Source: DASRDU01 sp035560235 (GTDB lineage: Bacteria > Acidobacteriota > Blastocatellia > RBC074). From it: a stretch of DNA of 64,000 bases. The notes under the pieces were generated by a model. The model did not search any database and was not told the DNA's origin. It saw only the letters and a program-made list of their open reading frames with translations. The stretch covers positions 1-64,000 of the forward strand of contig DATMAG010000026.1 in NCBI GenBank assembly GCA_035560235.1, read 5' to 3'. This document shows positions 17,410 through 27,605 of this stretch, in pieces (within the stretch, counting starts at the first letter, position 1; each line of letters begins with the position of its first letter). A program made the translations under genes and the position numbers.

Positions 17410-18762
17410 ATGCCAGATACGAAACGACCGCTGAAACTATTCAATCAGCATTTTCTGCTGCTCTGGCAGAGCCAGGCTGTCAGTCTGCTCGGCACTCAGG
17501 CTTACGTCATCGCCATGGCCTTCTGGATCAAGCGCACCTTTGATTCAGCCACGCTGATGAGCCTGATGCCGATGCTGTCCTCCCTGCCGGCAGCGCTGCT
17601 CGCTCCGTTTGGCGGAGTTGTGGCGGATCGTTACTCGCGGCGCACAATCATCATTCTGAGCAATGCCGTGCGCGGAACGCTCATCCTGGGGCTGGCCGGG
17701 CTGGCGTATTTCATGCCTGAGCACAACACACTGCTGTTTGTCTGTCTGCTCATCGTCACGGTGATCTCGTCAGTCATTTCCAGCATCTTCATTCCGGCAG
17801 TGAACGCCATCACGCCGGATCTGGTGCCTGAGGCTCAGGTGGCCCGGGCCAACTTTCTGATTCAGGGCGCGAACCAGATTGCCACGCTGCTCGGCCAGGG
17901 ACTCGGCGGAATGCTCTTTCGCCTGCTGGGAGCGCCGTTCATCATCCTCGCCAATGCGCTCAGTTTTCTCGCCGCCGCGCTCTGTCAGTGCTTCATCACT
18001 CTGCCGCAGTCCGCGCCAAAAAATCGCAGCGAAACGCGGGCGGGACAGTTTCAGGAAGATCTGCGCGAGGCCTGGCATTACCTCTGGCAGCAGACGGGCC
18101 TGAAACGAGTAGTCATTGTTTCCACTCTGATCAGTTTCTTTTTCGCCGGAGTGCTGGCTCTGGCACCGGCCTACGTTGACGATTTCCTGAAAGTCCGCCC
18201 TGACTGGGTCGGATATCTGGCGGCTGCGAGCGGAATCGGCACATTTTTCGGTTTCATTCTGGCCGGGGCTTTCAAAATGTCCGGCAGCGCGCGCGCCGCG
18301 GCCACGCTCCTTTTCGTCGCGCTCAACGCGCTGGGCGTGGCTTTGCTCGGCGCGCTGGTCAATCAGTACGTGGCGCTGATGATTCTGTTCGGGTGCGGCG
18401 TGGCCACAGGCTTCATTACCATCAGCATCAATACGCTCATGCAGGTCGCCACGCCGCGAGAGATGCGCGGGCGGCTCTTCGGTTTGCTGGCGACCAGTTC
18501 CGGCACGATTGCTCCGCTCGGCATGGGGCTGGCCGGAATAATCACCGATCTGCTGGACAAGAACGTGCCGCTGGTTTATCTGATCAGCGGAATCATGATG
18601 CTGCTCCTGTCGCTGCTGCTGGCGGCCAGTCCTGACGCGCGCGCCTTTCTGGCGTATCAGCCAAAGGAAGCGGTGCCTGAAGAGGCTGGCGAAACCGGCA
18701 CGCACGATGAAAGCCGGACGACTCCGGCGCAGCCGGTGCTGCTGCAGGATTCGAAGCTGTGA
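17410..18762 (+). CDS. MFS transporter, probable peptide exporter
   Basis: A 450-aa major facilitator protein of the MFS_3/EntS-like type, with about twelve hydrophobic segments. The family loop motif between segments 2 and 3 is seen as GGVVADRYSRR. It lies 39 nt after the sulfotransferase gene, and its stop overlaps the GTG start of the thioesterase gene, so it belongs to the NRPS operon. EntS-type transporters export siderophores and other small peptides through the inner membrane, which fits a role in secretion or self-protection. The C-terminal 40 residues are hydrophilic and rich in Glu/Thr/Pro. The substrate is inferred from context only. Confidence 0.9.
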   Translation: MPDTKRPLKLFNQHFLLLWQSQAVSLLGTQAYVIAMAFWIKRTFDSATLMSLMPMLSSLPAALLAPFGGVVADRYSRRTIIILSNAVRGTLILGLAGLAYFMPEHNTLLFVCLLIVTVISSVISSIFIPAVNAITPDLVPEAQVARANFLIQGANQIATLLGQGLGGMLFRLLGAPFIILANALSFLAAALCQCFITLPQSAPKNRSETRAGQFQEDLREAWHYLWQQTGLKRVVIVSTLISFFFAGVLALAPAYVDDFLKVRPDWVGYLAAASGIGTFFGFILAGAFKMSGSARAAATLLFVALNALGVALLGALVNQYVALMILFGCGVATGFITISINTLMQVATPREMRGRLFGLLATSSGTIAPLGMGLAGIITDLLDKNVPLVYLISGIMMLLLSLLLAASPDARAFLAYQPKEAVPEEAGETGTHDESRTTPAQPVLLQDSKL

Positions 18763-19556
18763 GGTCACGGATGCACGGCCCTTCCCTGCCTGACAAAAAT
18801 CGCTGGATCGAAACTTCTCGGCTCTCCGGGCGGGCCACGCTGCGGCTGTTCTGTTTTCCCTGGTCAGGAGCGGGGGCTTCGGTCTATTACAAATGGGCCG
18901 GGACTCTGCCGCCAGAGATCGAAGTCTGCCCCGTACAGTTGCCGGGCCGCGAAAGCCGTCTCAATGAAACCGCCTTCACGAGCCTTGAGGCGCTGGCCGC
19001 TGCGGCAGGCGCAGCCCTGCGGCCCTGGCTTGACCGGCCCTTCGCCTTCTTTGGGCACAGCATGGGCGCGCTCGTGAGTTTTGAAATCGCCCGCTGGCTG
19101 CGCCGCCTGCACGGGCTGAGTCCGGCTCACCTGCTGGTTTCGGGCCACACGGCGCCGCATCTGCCCAGAGATTATGAGCCGATTCACGCGCTGCCTGAAC
19201 CGGAATTCGTCGCGGAACTGCGCCGGTTGAACGGCACGCCCGAAGCCGTCCTCAGTCACGAGGAACTGAGGGCGCTGATTCTGCCCGTGCTGCGGGCCGA
19301 TTTTTCAGTCTGCGAAACTTACGTTTACCCGGCTGATGAACCGCTGGCCTGTCCGATCTCAGTGTTCGGCGGCCTGCAGGATACGGATGTCAGCCGTGAA
19401 AAACTTGAGGCCTGGCGCGAACAGACGACCGGCAGCTTTTCACTGCGGATGTTTCCCGGCGATCACTTTTACCTGCTCGCGGCACAGCATCATCTGCTGC
19501 GGGCGATTGCGCTGGAACTGGAACCGACAATTCGCAGTCTGAACCAGAAAACATAA
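18759..19556 (+). CDS. Type II thioesterase (NRPS editing)
   Basis: A 265-aa alpha/beta hydrolase of the stand-alone thioesterase family that removes mis-primed or stalled acyl groups from carrier proteins. The catalytic triad can be read as Ser101 (GHSMGA), an Asp at 208 or 210 (GGLQDTD) and His236 (FPGDHFYLL). The N-terminal CFPWSGAGAS and LPGRESR motifs are typical. The GTG start at 18759 overlaps the transporter stop (GTGA). An ATG at 18771 with GAGG six nt before it is an alternative that removes four residues. Because no synthetase in the window ends in a thioesterase domain, this enzyme might also take part in product release, but the family role is editing. Confidence 0.92.
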   Translation: MRSRMHGPSLPDKNRWIETSRLSGRATLRLFCFPWSGAGASVYYKWAGTLPPEIEVCPVQLPGRESRLNETAFTSLEALAAAAGAALRPWLDRPFAFFGHSMGALVSFEIARWLRRLHGLSPAHLLVSGHTAPHLPRDYEPIHALPEPEFVAELRRLNGTPEAVLSHEELRALILPVLRADFSVCETYVYPADEPLACPISVFGGLQDTDVSREKLEAWREQTTGSFSLRMFPGDHFYLLAAQHHLLRAIALELEPTIRSLNQKT

Positions 19557-19589
19557 ACGCTGCGGCTCACCGCCGGAGAGGAGGTAGTC

Positions 19590-20417
19590 ATGACCCTGCA
19601 GCCCCCGCACTGGGCGGCACCACCTGCCAGGCTCACGCTGGCGCAGGATGAAGTTCACGTCTGGCGCGCATCGCTCGCGCTGCCTGCGTGGCAGTTACGC
19701 CATCTCTGGCAGATCCTCTCGCCTGAAGAGCGAAGCCGGGCCGAACGCTTTCGCTTCGCTCAGCACCGAGACAACCACATCGCCGCGCGCGGGCTGCTCA
19801 GGCTGATTCTGAGCCGCTATCTCAGCCTCGACCCGGCGCAGTTGCGTTTCAGTTACGGCGCGTGGGGCAAACCCGCGCTGACCGCAGAAACAGACGGCGA
19901 CCGGCTGCGCTTCAATCTCTCGCATTCGGGTGAACTGGCGCTCTATGCCATCGCTGAGGGGCGCGAGGTCGGCGTTGATCTGGAACTGATGAGAGCAGAT
20001 TTCACCGAAGCAGCAGTGGCGCAGAGAACCTTCTCGCCGCGCGAGTTCGCGGCTTTATCGGCGCTTCCGGCAAGCGAGTGGACTCGCGGTTTTTTCAACT
20101 GCTGGACGCGCAAGGAGGCTTACATCAAGGCGCGCGGCGAAGGTCTGTCGCTGCCGCTCGATCAGTTCGATGTTTCGCTCGCACCGGCGGAACCGGCGCG
20201 CCTGCTGCGCGTGCTGAGCGATGAGCGTGAGACCCGGCGCTGGCAGTTGAAGGAACTCTTCCCCGGCCCCGCTTACGCCGGCGCGCTCGCGGCAGAAGGC
20301 AGCGACTGGCAGCTCAGATGCTGGCAGTGGCCGATGCCGCATCCTGAGCGAGACGATCAGCAGAAACTTTCAGTTCACAGACCGGATCAACTGAACGCAG
20401 GTCAGGCTGGCAATTGA
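19590..20417 (+). CDS. 4'-phosphopantetheinyl transferase, Sfp type
   Basis: A 275-aa Sfp/Gsp-type transferase that moves phosphopantetheine from CoA to the active Ser of the carrier domains, making the synthetases functional. The magnesium-binding GVDLE motif is at 128-132 and the WTRKEAYIK motif at 172-180, with the FNLSHSGE segment before them. A strong ribosome site (GAGGAGG) precedes ATG 19590. It follows the thioesterase gene by 33 nt and is the last gene of the NRPS operon. Length is within the usual range of 220-280 aa. Confidence 0.93.
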   Translation: MTLQPPHWAAPPARLTLAQDEVHVWRASLALPAWQLRHLWQILSPEERSRAERFRFAQHRDNHIAARGLLRLILSRYLSLDPAQLRFSYGAWGKPALTAETDGDRLRFNLSHSGELALYAIAEGREVGVDLELMRADFTEAAVAQRTFSPREFAALSALPASEWTRGFFNCWTRKEAYIKARGEGLSLPLDQFDVSLAPAEPARLLRVLSDERETRRWQLKELFPGPAYAGALAAEGSDWQLRCWQWPMPHPERDDQQKLSVHRPDQLNAGQAGN

Positions 20418-20895
20418 AGAGAGTGCCAGGAAATCCTGTTTCCCGAAGCTGGCAAAAATGAAATGCTCAAAGTGTGGACTGGAGCTGTGGGAGGACAGAC
20501 GCCAGGCTCAGGAGCCGCCCTTTGCCGGACAACTGGCCAATCGGATTCCGGGTTATCCAGGAACGATCGGACTCAGGGTCAGAGTCCGGATGCTCAGCCC
20601 GACCTCACGCCCGACTCTGGATCTGACCGGGAAGAATCATCCGCTGGCAAAAGAACAGCAGCAGGGCATAACCGGTGCCCGTCTGCCGGGAATCCTCAGC
20701 TCGTATCTTCACTGAAGCCTCACTGATCAGCTTCCGGCTCACCCTGCTCCTGCCCGCTCCAATCTGAAACAATCACAGCGAGGTTCTCTGGAATTGTCCG
20801 GTAAAACGCGACCGCCCCGGTTCTCTGTGTGAGAACCGGGGCGGTCGCGGGTCTGGAGGAACCAGGCTTTGAACCATCATCCCTGAAACTGCCGT
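20418..20895. other. Intergenic region after the NRPS operon
   Basis: About 480 nt between convergent genes. It contains a terminator hairpin (20807-20849). A short open frame at 20458-20715 begins MKCSKCG like a zinc ribbon, but it has no ribosome site, no second CxxC pair and no family-like continuation, so it is not called a gene. Nothing else seen. Confidence 0.6.
20807..20849. terminator. Strong hairpin between convergent genes
   Basis: A perfect 19-bp GC-rich stem (20807-20825 with 20831-20849) and a 5-nt loop. There is no T-run, so it may act as a bidirectional barrier instead of a classic intrinsic terminator. Confidence 0.7.
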
Positions 20896-23800
20896 TTAGC
20901 AGTTCGGCGGGAAGATCGGGACAAGCAGCTGAGACGTGTTCGTCAGCGTCAGCTTGTGCAGGTTATGGCCCTGATTGAAGGCGCCTGCGCTGACGTTGGC
21001 GCTCGGATTGAAGTTGATCATCGCTCCGAGGATGCCCACATCGTTGACTGCCCACAACTTCATCCATCCGCTGTGACCCGCCGGAATCACCGTGTTGATA
21101 CGCGGCGTGCTGCGCGGGAAGTCGCTGTTGTTGAAGACGCGCTTCAACTGGCAGCCACCCGATGAAGTGAAGCTGTAGGAATTTTCCAGATCGTCGAACA
21201 GGAGTCCGAAGATCGAGCCGATTCCGGCCGCGGCTGATCTCAGATCACCGCCCACCCGGTTCAGGACGAGCATTGTCTGATTGCCTTCGGCCTGTGACGG
21301 GATGTTGTCAAGCGCCAGCACGCGCGGAGCCATGCTGTAGCTGATTCCGTCGAACCGCAGCAGCGCTGTCATATCCACCGCCGCCTTGCATTCGACGCAG
21401 CCCTTGTAGGCGCTGAAGGATTCAGCCGCCAGATTGGCCGCGTGACCGCTCGCCAGCTTGACGTACTCGTCACCGATCAGGTAGTTGAAGTTGGCCGGGC
21501 AGCCGTTTTCGTCAGTCGCCAGCGCAATCACATAACCCATCACGCCAGGATCAACATCCGAAGCGAAGATGGAGACGGTCTGATTGGGCGTCAGACAGAC
21601 GTAGCTGTCAGCCACTGAACAGTTGCTGCCGTCCACGAAGAAGAGGTGAACGATAGCCTTCCGGTCAGGATTGGTGTTGGTCAGGTTGATTCTGGTGTTC
21701 TCCAGCGCCGGGTTGTTGATGCTCGACGAGTAGAGATTGAAGAACAGCAGTGAACCAGCCTTCTGATCGCTCGGCACCCTCAGATCGTTGCAGGATCCGG
21801 CAGGGTTGCCGCCGAACTTGACGATGAAGGCATCGCTCGCTCCGACTCTGTTTCCGCCTGGTGTCAGGAAATTCTGAGCGCCGGGGAAAGCTGCAGGCGG
21901 AGTCTGGTTGCCCACTGCCGGAGTCGTCGCGCCCGTGAATCCGGCCAGATAGAAGTTGCCGTTCACATCCAGCGCGATGCCGAGCATCAGATCCAGCCCC
22001 TGATCACCCACGAAGGATGAATAGACCAGCGAACCTCCAGCAGTCGCGCTGGCTGGATCAACAATCGCCACCCAGCCATCCGCAAGCCCGCTGAAGGTCT
22101 TGTCGAATGCATCAGCCGTCAGCGGGAAGCCGAGAGAGCCAGGGTTATTCGGATCAAAACCAGTCAGCGTGGAATACCCTGAGAGGTAAGCCCGGCCAGC
22201 ACAGTCAACCGTGATTCCGGTGCCGGTATCACCAATGGTGGTACCGCCGAGGTAAGAGAGGTATTTCAGCCCCGCCGCGCCTGGCGTCGCGGTTCCGATT
22301 TTGGCGATAAACGCATCGTGCAACGGGAACTGTGACTGGTTGGTCTTTTGGAAAGCATTCGCGGTGACCGGCAGATCGAGCGATGTCGTCGAGCCGGTCA
22401 GATAAGCAGCACCGTCGAAATCCACAGCCACTGAGGTAGCCAGTTCATTTCCGCTGCCTCCAAGATAGGTCGAATAGACCAGATCAGCCGCGCCCCGCCC
22501 CTGCGGGCAAAGCTTGACGAGGAAAGCGTCGCGGCCCGGAACCCCGTCAAAGATGCCGCCGTTGAATGTGCGATCATAGGCGTCAGCCGTGGTCGGGAAG
22601 TTCGCCGAAGCCGTGTAACCAACCACATAGATGTTGTTGGAGAAGTCGACGGCTACACCGTATGCGCCATCATCACCCAGCCCCGGATTTGGATCCGGAG
22701 CAAATCCGCCAATGTAGGTTGAATAGACGAGCGATGCCGGGCCAGACCGGTTGGTATCAATCTTGGAGAGGAAACCATCCTTGGCCAGGACATCATTGGG
22801 GAACTGAAGGCCGTCAGCCAGATCCGGCTTCGTTCGCTGAAAGGCCCCCGGCGTGGTCGGGAAACAGAGTGAGTTGGTGTATCCAGTCACGACCATCACG
22901 CCCGGTTCACAGACAGCGATGTCAAGACCGCGTTCGAGAATGTCAGATCCGACACCCGGCGCAATCTCAGGGCATCTGCCGCCACCGAGGTAGCTGGAGT
23001 AGACCAGCGTCGAGCCGGTGGGATTGAGCCGGAACACAACCACGCAGGGATCGGTTCCGCTGATTGCCGGAATCAGCCCATTCGCTGTGGTCGGGAAGTC
23101 AACCGTCGCGGTCGTGCCGACCACGTAAGCGTTCCCGAGAGCGTCAATGGCAATCCCGGTGGCCTCATTCTGAACCGGGAAAATCGTATGCGGAACGTTG
23201 GGCGGCAAATTGACCGCGCCAGGCGTCACACCGCCGAGATAAGCGGCGTAAACCAGCCCGTTGCCAGCCTGGTTCAGCTTGGCCACATAAATCAGCACAA
23301 TCGAACCACCGCCCGGAAAGGTACTCGGGCGCTTGACCGCGCCGGCGGTGAACGGGAAGTCGGGCGAGTTGGTCATGCCGGTGACATAAGCGAACCCGTC
23401 GTTATCCACCGCGATGTCCCAGCCGTAATCGGCCTCGCTGCCGCCAAGGACGGTCGCGTAGGACAGCACCGGGTCAATCACCAGCGTCCGGGTCGCGTCA
23501 TAGGCGCCCAGTTCAAAGCCGACTTCGTTTTCGCTCTTCACCACGTAGCGGCCTTCAATAATCTGACGGCTGCCATTGGCTTCCTGGTAAACGACCGGCT
23601 TGTGCTGGCGCACTTCGCTGCCAGCCACGCTCAGCACCAGATCACCGTTCTCGTCAATCCGCAGGCTCTCAGCGCCGTCAAACGCAAGCTGAATCTGCTT
23701 CGGATCGGCTCCCGCAGCGACCACGAAGTCATATTCAAGCTGGCTCTGGTTGCCGTAGTACACAGCGTCAATGCCGGGATAAACACCCTGGTATTTCACC

Positions 23801-24315
23801 TTCGCATACTGGGCAATGTTGGTGTGCCACTTCTTCGGGTCGTTGCCGAGGAAGTAGCTGCTCTTTCCCGCCTGCTCTTCCAGTCCGGTCACTTTCGGAT
23901 CCGCACTGGCACCTTTCATCTTCATCTTCAGCACGGCTGTCGTGTCCTTGTCCTTTGCGGATTTCAGACTCAGAACAGCCTCGTTCGAGGTCAGGAACAT
24001 CGTGTAGCCCTGGCCGCGTGAGATGAATTTTGCTCTGGCATCGGTCTGCCCGTTGTTGACCTCAAAGCTGAGCGGAAGCCGCCCGTAGGCTTCGGCCACT
24101 CTGGCTTTGGTTTTGGCATCGGGCTCATGGTTAATAACCGGAGATGTCGGATTCCCGTTCCCATTCACCGCCACCGTCGTCTGTCCGGCCCCTCCACGGA
24201 AGAGTGTCAGCAGGCTGAAAAGCGTCAGCAATCCTGTACAGGCCAGGATCACCCACACCCGTCGCCTGCCGCGAAGTCGTGAGGTTGTGTGTGTGTGTTT
24301 GTGTGAGGTAATCAT
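20896..24315 (-). CDS. Secreted SBBP-repeat beta-propeller protein
   Basis: A 1139-aa protein with a basic N-terminus followed by a hydrophobic segment (about 18-42) that acts as signal or anchor. Residues about 75-270 match the domain found before SBBP repeats (LPLSFEVNNGQTD, YPGIDAVYYGN). From about 280 to 850 there are repeated units of the type GxAYVTGxTxSxDFP ... VYSTYLGG, which form a beta-propeller. The C-terminal 290 residues contain a Cys-bearing region of unknown fold. Such proteins are common and large in Acidobacteriota and Planctomycetota and are exported; function is unknown. GGAG precedes ATG 24315. It is a single-gene unit that ends at the shared hairpin near 20.8 kb. Confidence 0.88.
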   Translation of the reverse strand: MITSHKHTHTTSRLRGRRRVWVILACTGLLTLFSLLTLFRGGAGQTTVAVNGNGNPTSPVINHEPDAKTKARVAEAYGRLPLSFEVNNGQTDARAKFISRGQGYTMFLTSNEAVLSLKSAKDKDTTAVLKMKMKGASADPKVTGLEEQAGKSSYFLGNDPKKWHTNIAQYAKVKYQGVYPGIDAVYYGNQSQLEYDFVVAAGADPKQIQLAFDGAESLRIDENGDLVLSVAGSEVRQHKPVVYQEANGSRQIIEGRYVVKSENEVGFELGAYDATRTLVIDPVLSYATVLGGSEADYGWDIAVDNDGFAYVTGMTNSPDFPFTAGAVKRPSTFPGGGSIVLIYVAKLNQAGNGLVYAAYLGGVTPGAVNLPPNVPHTIFPVQNEATGIAIDALGNAYVVGTTATVDFPTTANGLIPAISGTDPCVVVFRLNPTGSTLVYSSYLGGGRCPEIAPGVGSDILERGLDIAVCEPGVMVVTGYTNSLCFPTTPGAFQRTKPDLADGLQFPNDVLAKDGFLSKIDTNRSGPASLVYSTYIGGFAPDPNPGLGDDGAYGVAVDFSNNIYVVGYTASANFPTTADAYDRTFNGGIFDGVPGRDAFLVKLCPQGRGAADLVYSTYLGGSGNELATSVAVDFDGAAYLTGSTTSLDLPVTANAFQKTNQSQFPLHDAFIAKIGTATPGAAGLKYLSYLGGTTIGDTGTGITVDCAGRAYLSGYSTLTGFDPNNPGSLGFPLTADAFDKTFSGLADGWVAIVDPASATAGGSLVYSSFVGDQGLDLMLGIALDVNGNFYLAGFTGATTPAVGNQTPPAAFPGAQNFLTPGGNRVGASDAFIVKFGGNPAGSCNDLRVPSDQKAGSLLFFNLYSSSINNPALENTRINLTNTNPDRKAIVHLFFVDGSNCSVADSYVCLTPNQTVSIFASDVDPGVMGYVIALATDENGCPANFNYLIGDEYVKLASGHAANLAAESFSAYKGCVECKAAVDMTALLRFDGISYSMAPRVLALDNIPSQAEGNQTMLVLNRVGGDLRSAAAGIGSIFGLLFDDLENSYSFTSSGGCQLKRVFNNSDFPRSTPRINTVIPAGHSGWMKLWAVNDVGILGAMINFNPSANVSAGAFNQGHNLHKLTLTNTSQLLVPIFPPNC

Positions 24316-25078
24316 TTGGGTTTACTCCTCGGCGCTGTAAAACGCACGTAAACTATTGAAGTGGCGTCGGCAGAACCCGTATTCATTGCTCCCGAACCAT
24401 CCCTGTCTTCGCAGACCTGTCACTGCATCGTCTGCCTAAACCGGAATCCGATTCAGTCGCAAGGACACGACGAGATTTGATTGAAGACCCAGTGAATTTA
24501 CTGCTGGCTGTGCTCCTGGCGGGGTTCCTGGATGCAGCTCCTGACTTTATCCTGTCAAAGCCGGTGAGGTAAAAATCCAGGCTGCTCGCAGTGAGAAATC
24601 TCAGGGAACCACGAACACGTGACAACTGAATGTGAGTAAGCCGGGCAGATATTAGCAGAAATCTTCTCATCTGCCAAACAACTCTTGAAAAAAATTCAGT
24701 TTTTTACTTTCCACCTGAATTTTCTGCTGACAACGGCATCAAAAGAACACTCTGGTTAGCCTGATAACTCCAGGATCAACCCATTTTTCCGTTGCTCCGG
24801 CAGGATGCAGGTGATTTTGTGGCCAGGCCCGCTTGCAGGCCCGGGATCGCTTCTGACATCTTCCCGCTGCGCCCAACCCTGGCACCTTCCGGTCCCAGCA
24901 CCTTGAAAGAATCATTAGGCTCCAGTCTCCAGCCCTGATCCGGTGCAGTTCCAATAAAAATTGCTTCCCCGCACTGATCGGGTCGGCAGGACATGGAAAT
25001 AATAATAAGGAAGAGAAATCCCGTGATAAATACCGGCCAGAATGAATGAAAGACATTTTTCAGCAGGAAGGTCAGGGC
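24316..25078. other. Intergenic region, no gene seen
   Basis: About 760 nt between two minus-strand genes. Open frames here are short and lack ribosome sites. The only structure noted is an AT-rich inverted repeat (AAAATTCAG / CTGAATTTT) around 24689-24717. The promoter of the SBBP gene should lie near 24330-24420, but I see no convincing -35/-10 pair. Confidence 0.5.
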
Positions 25079-25912
25079 TTACCGGCGCTGGCAGGTCGGG
25101 CAGTACCAGGTCGAACGCGCGCCCTGCGTGAAGCGGCGGATCGGCGTGGAGCAGGTGTAGCAGGGCAGCCCTTCGCGCTCATAAACCCGCGTCAGCGACT
25201 CATACAGGCCGCCGGTATAACCGGCTTCAATCTCTTCCGGATTGGTATTGAGGGTGCTGTTGCTGGCGATGGCTTCGGTCAGAACGCTCAGAATTTCACG
25301 GTGCAGCGCTGCCGTGCGCGGGCCGGACAGTCGGCTGGCCGGAAGCTTCGGGTTGATCCCGGCCCGGTGCAGCGCTTCAGCTGCGTAAATGTTCCCGAGT
25401 CCCGACACTTTCGTCTGATCGAGCAGGAGCAGTTTGATCGGCTGGTCGCTGCGCTGCAGCGTGCCATAAAGATAAGCCGGAGTGAACTGCGCGCTGAAAG
25501 GTTCCGGTGCAAGCTTTTTCAGATGCTTCACCTGATCGAGTTCCGCAGTCCTCGCAACCAGCATCATCCCGAAATGGCGCTGATCGGTAAAGGCCAGCTT
25601 CTTCTGATTGTCGAGCAGAAACAGCGCGTGCGTGTGTTTCGGGTTCATGGCCGCTGCATCAAGGTAAAGAAAACGCCCCGTCATTCGCAGGTGAACGATC
25701 AGCGTGCGCGCGTTGGAGAGATGAATCAGAATGTGTTTGCCGCGCCGCCCGACTTCGTCAACTGCAACCTGGCGCAGCGCCGCCGCAAACTGGCGCGGCG
25801 AATTTTCCGGCGCGAGTCCGGGCCGCAGCAGTTGCGCTTTGATAATCGTCCGCCCACCGATGAGCGAGCGCAGGTGCCGCGCGACCATTTCAACTTCGGG
25901 AAGTTCAGGCAT
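25079..25912 (-). CDS. mutM: Formamidopyrimidine-DNA glycosylase
   Basis: A 277-aa Fpg/MutM base-excision repair enzyme that removes 8-oxoguanine and cuts the abasic site. Diagnostic features are MPELPEVE (catalytic Pro at position 1 after Met removal, then Glu), a conserved Lys in GRRGKHIL (residue 59), the helix-two-turn-helix LGNIYAAEALHRAGI, and the C-terminal zinc finger with two CxxC pairs (CYTC and CPTC). Length is normal for the family (about 270-290 aa). It has no operon partner in the immediate neighbourhood. Confidence 0.96.
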   Translation of the reverse strand: MPELPEVEMVARHLRSLIGGRTIIKAQLLRPGLAPENSPRQFAAALRQVAVDEVGRRGKHILIHLSNARTLIVHLRMTGRFLYLDAAAMNPKHTHALFLLDNQKKLAFTDQRHFGMMLVARTAELDQVKHLKKLAPEPFSAQFTPAYLYGTLQRSDQPIKLLLLDQTKVSGLGNIYAAEALHRAGINPKLPASRLSGPRTAALHREILSVLTEAIASNSTLNTNPEEIEAGYTGGLYESLTRVYEREGLPCYTCSTPIRRFTQGARSTWYCPTCQRR

Positions 25913-26128
25913 AGCTTGTCAGCAGCGGTTACCGGGTCAGACGATCAACCATTCTCCGGGCATATTCTGGTGAGGTCTGCGAATCATGGATGGCCTCCAG
26001 GTGCGCTATCGCGGCATCAGTCCAGACAACATTCATGGCTGTAATCCAAATCGGGCGCGGGCCTCATCAACATCAGTCACTCTGCCAGCCTGGCTGTCGC
26101 GGTGCGTGCAGCCTTTTATCTTGTGCTG

Positions 26129-27547
26129 TCAGTTTACTGCCACTCGTTCGCCTTCATCAATCAGCCGCTTCATCTTCTCAATCGAAGTCGCTTCGCAATA
26201 GACGCGCAGGATTGGTTCAGTTCCCGACTGCCGGAACAGGATCCAGCTTTCATCTTCAAAAATCAGTTTCGCGCCGTCGAGCGTGGCCAGGTTTGTCACC
26301 TCGTATCCGGCAAATTCGGCGGGCGTGTTTGTCTTCATCTGTTCGATCAGTTGCTGACCTTTGGCAATCGGTACGTGCAGGTCGCGGCGCTCGAAGTGAA
26401 ATTCACCGAACTCCTGCCAGATGGCGCGCACGAGTTCCGAAGGTTTCCTGCCGCTTTCGATCACGGCTTCGAGCAGCAGCAGGCAGTTGAAAATTCCGTC
26501 GCGTTCGGGAATGTGAATGCGCGTGCCGATGCCGCCTGACTCTTCGCCGCCGATCAGAAAGTCATTGGCCGGGTCGAGCATGATCGCGCCGATGTGCTTG
26601 AAGCCAATCGGCACTTCAAACAATCTGAAGCCGTAACTTTCAGCGATGCGGCGCACAATCACTGATTGCGAAAACGTGCGCACGACCGATCCCTTCAAAC
26701 CCTTGCTGCGAACCAGGTGCAGCAGCAGGATGGCGAGAATTTGATGTGTGTTGATGTATTCGCCGTTTTCATCCATCGCGCCCACGCGGTCAGCGTCGCC
26801 ATCAGTTGCGAGGCCGATCAGCGCGCCGCGCGTGCGAATTGCTTTACTGAGTGCGCCCAGGTGCTGCGGCATCGGCTCAGGAAAGACGCCGCCAAAGAGC
26901 GGGTCACGTTCAGCGCGAATCGTTTCAACTCTGAGTGCGCCGCCGCACAGTAAATCCTCGATCCAGCGCCCGCCCGTGCCGTGCATCGGATCAGCAATGA
27001 CAGTGCCTTCAGCCGCGCGCAGCTTTGGCAGGTCAATCACCGAGGCCAGATGCTGACGATAATCATCAGGCGGTTCAGCGAGCGTGACGAGTCCCTGCGC
27101 CTGAGCTTCACTGAGCGCGAGACGCGCAGGCCGATGACGGCCCAGATGCGATTCGATTTCAGCCGTGATCTCAGGCGTCGCCGCGCCGCCGAACGGAGCC
27201 TTGAATTTATAGCCGTTGAAGTCCGGCGGATTGTGCGAGGCCGTAATCAGCACGCCGCCATCCAGCCCGCGCCGTTTGACTTCAAACGACACAAGCGGCG
27301 TCGGCACATCGTGCGTGAAGAGGTCAACTCTGAAGCCGTTGCCGGCCAGCACCTCTGCCGCCCGCGCCGCAAAATGTTCCGAAGCAAAGCGGCGGTCGTA
27401 GCCGACGAGCAGATGCGGCTGTCCCGAAGTGTTTTTTGTTCTGACGTAATCGGCCAGCGCCTGCGTCACGATTTCGACATTCGCGAAGGTGAAGTCTTCA
27501 GCGATGCGCGCGCGCCAGCCGTCAGTTCCGAATTTGATTTCAGCCAT
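26129..27547 (-). CDS. Phosphoglucomutase/phosphomannomutase family protein
   Basis: A 472-aa alpha-D-phosphohexomutase that interconverts sugar 1- and 6-phosphates. The phosphoserine loop is ITASHNPP (Ser104), the metal loop DGDADR lies near 245, the sugar-binding GGEESGG near 325, and the C-terminal phosphate loop RQSGTEP near 453. I take ATG 27547 (MAEIKFGTDGW) because that is the usual N-terminus of the family and GGA lies 8 nt before it; an in-frame start at 27595 would add 16 unlike residues. The nucleotidyltransferase gene follows upstream on the same strand, so the pair could make an activated sugar. A dispersed inverted repeat separates the two. Confidence 0.92.
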   Translation of the reverse strand: MAEIKFGTDGWRARIAEDFTFANVEIVTQALADYVRTKNTSGQPHLLVGYDRRFASEHFAARAAEVLAGNGFRVDLFTHDVPTPLVSFEVKRRGLDGGVLITASHNPPDFNGYKFKAPFGGAATPEITAEIESHLGRHRPARLALSEAQAQGLVTLAEPPDDYRQHLASVIDLPKLRAAEGTVIADPMHGTGGRWIEDLLCGGALRVETIRAERDPLFGGVFPEPMPQHLGALSKAIRTRGALIGLATDGDADRVGAMDENGEYINTHQILAILLLHLVRSKGLKGSVVRTFSQSVIVRRIAESYGFRLFEVPIGFKHIGAIMLDPANDFLIGGEESGGIGTRIHIPERDGIFNCLLLLEAVIESGRKPSELVRAIWQEFGEFHFERRDLHVPIAKGQQLIEQMKTNTPAEFAGYEVTNLATLDGAKLIFEDESWILFRQSGTEPILRVYCEATSIEKMKRLIDEGERVAVN

Positions 27548-27605
27548 AGCTGTTTCCGCAAGGTTATCCTTCCACGAAGCCACACGAAGCAGCACAAAGT
27601 ATTTT

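Noticed and set aside
20458..20715. Small frame starting MKCSKCG
   Set aside because: The zinc-ribbon look is limited to the first seven residues; no second CxxC pair and no ribosome site.
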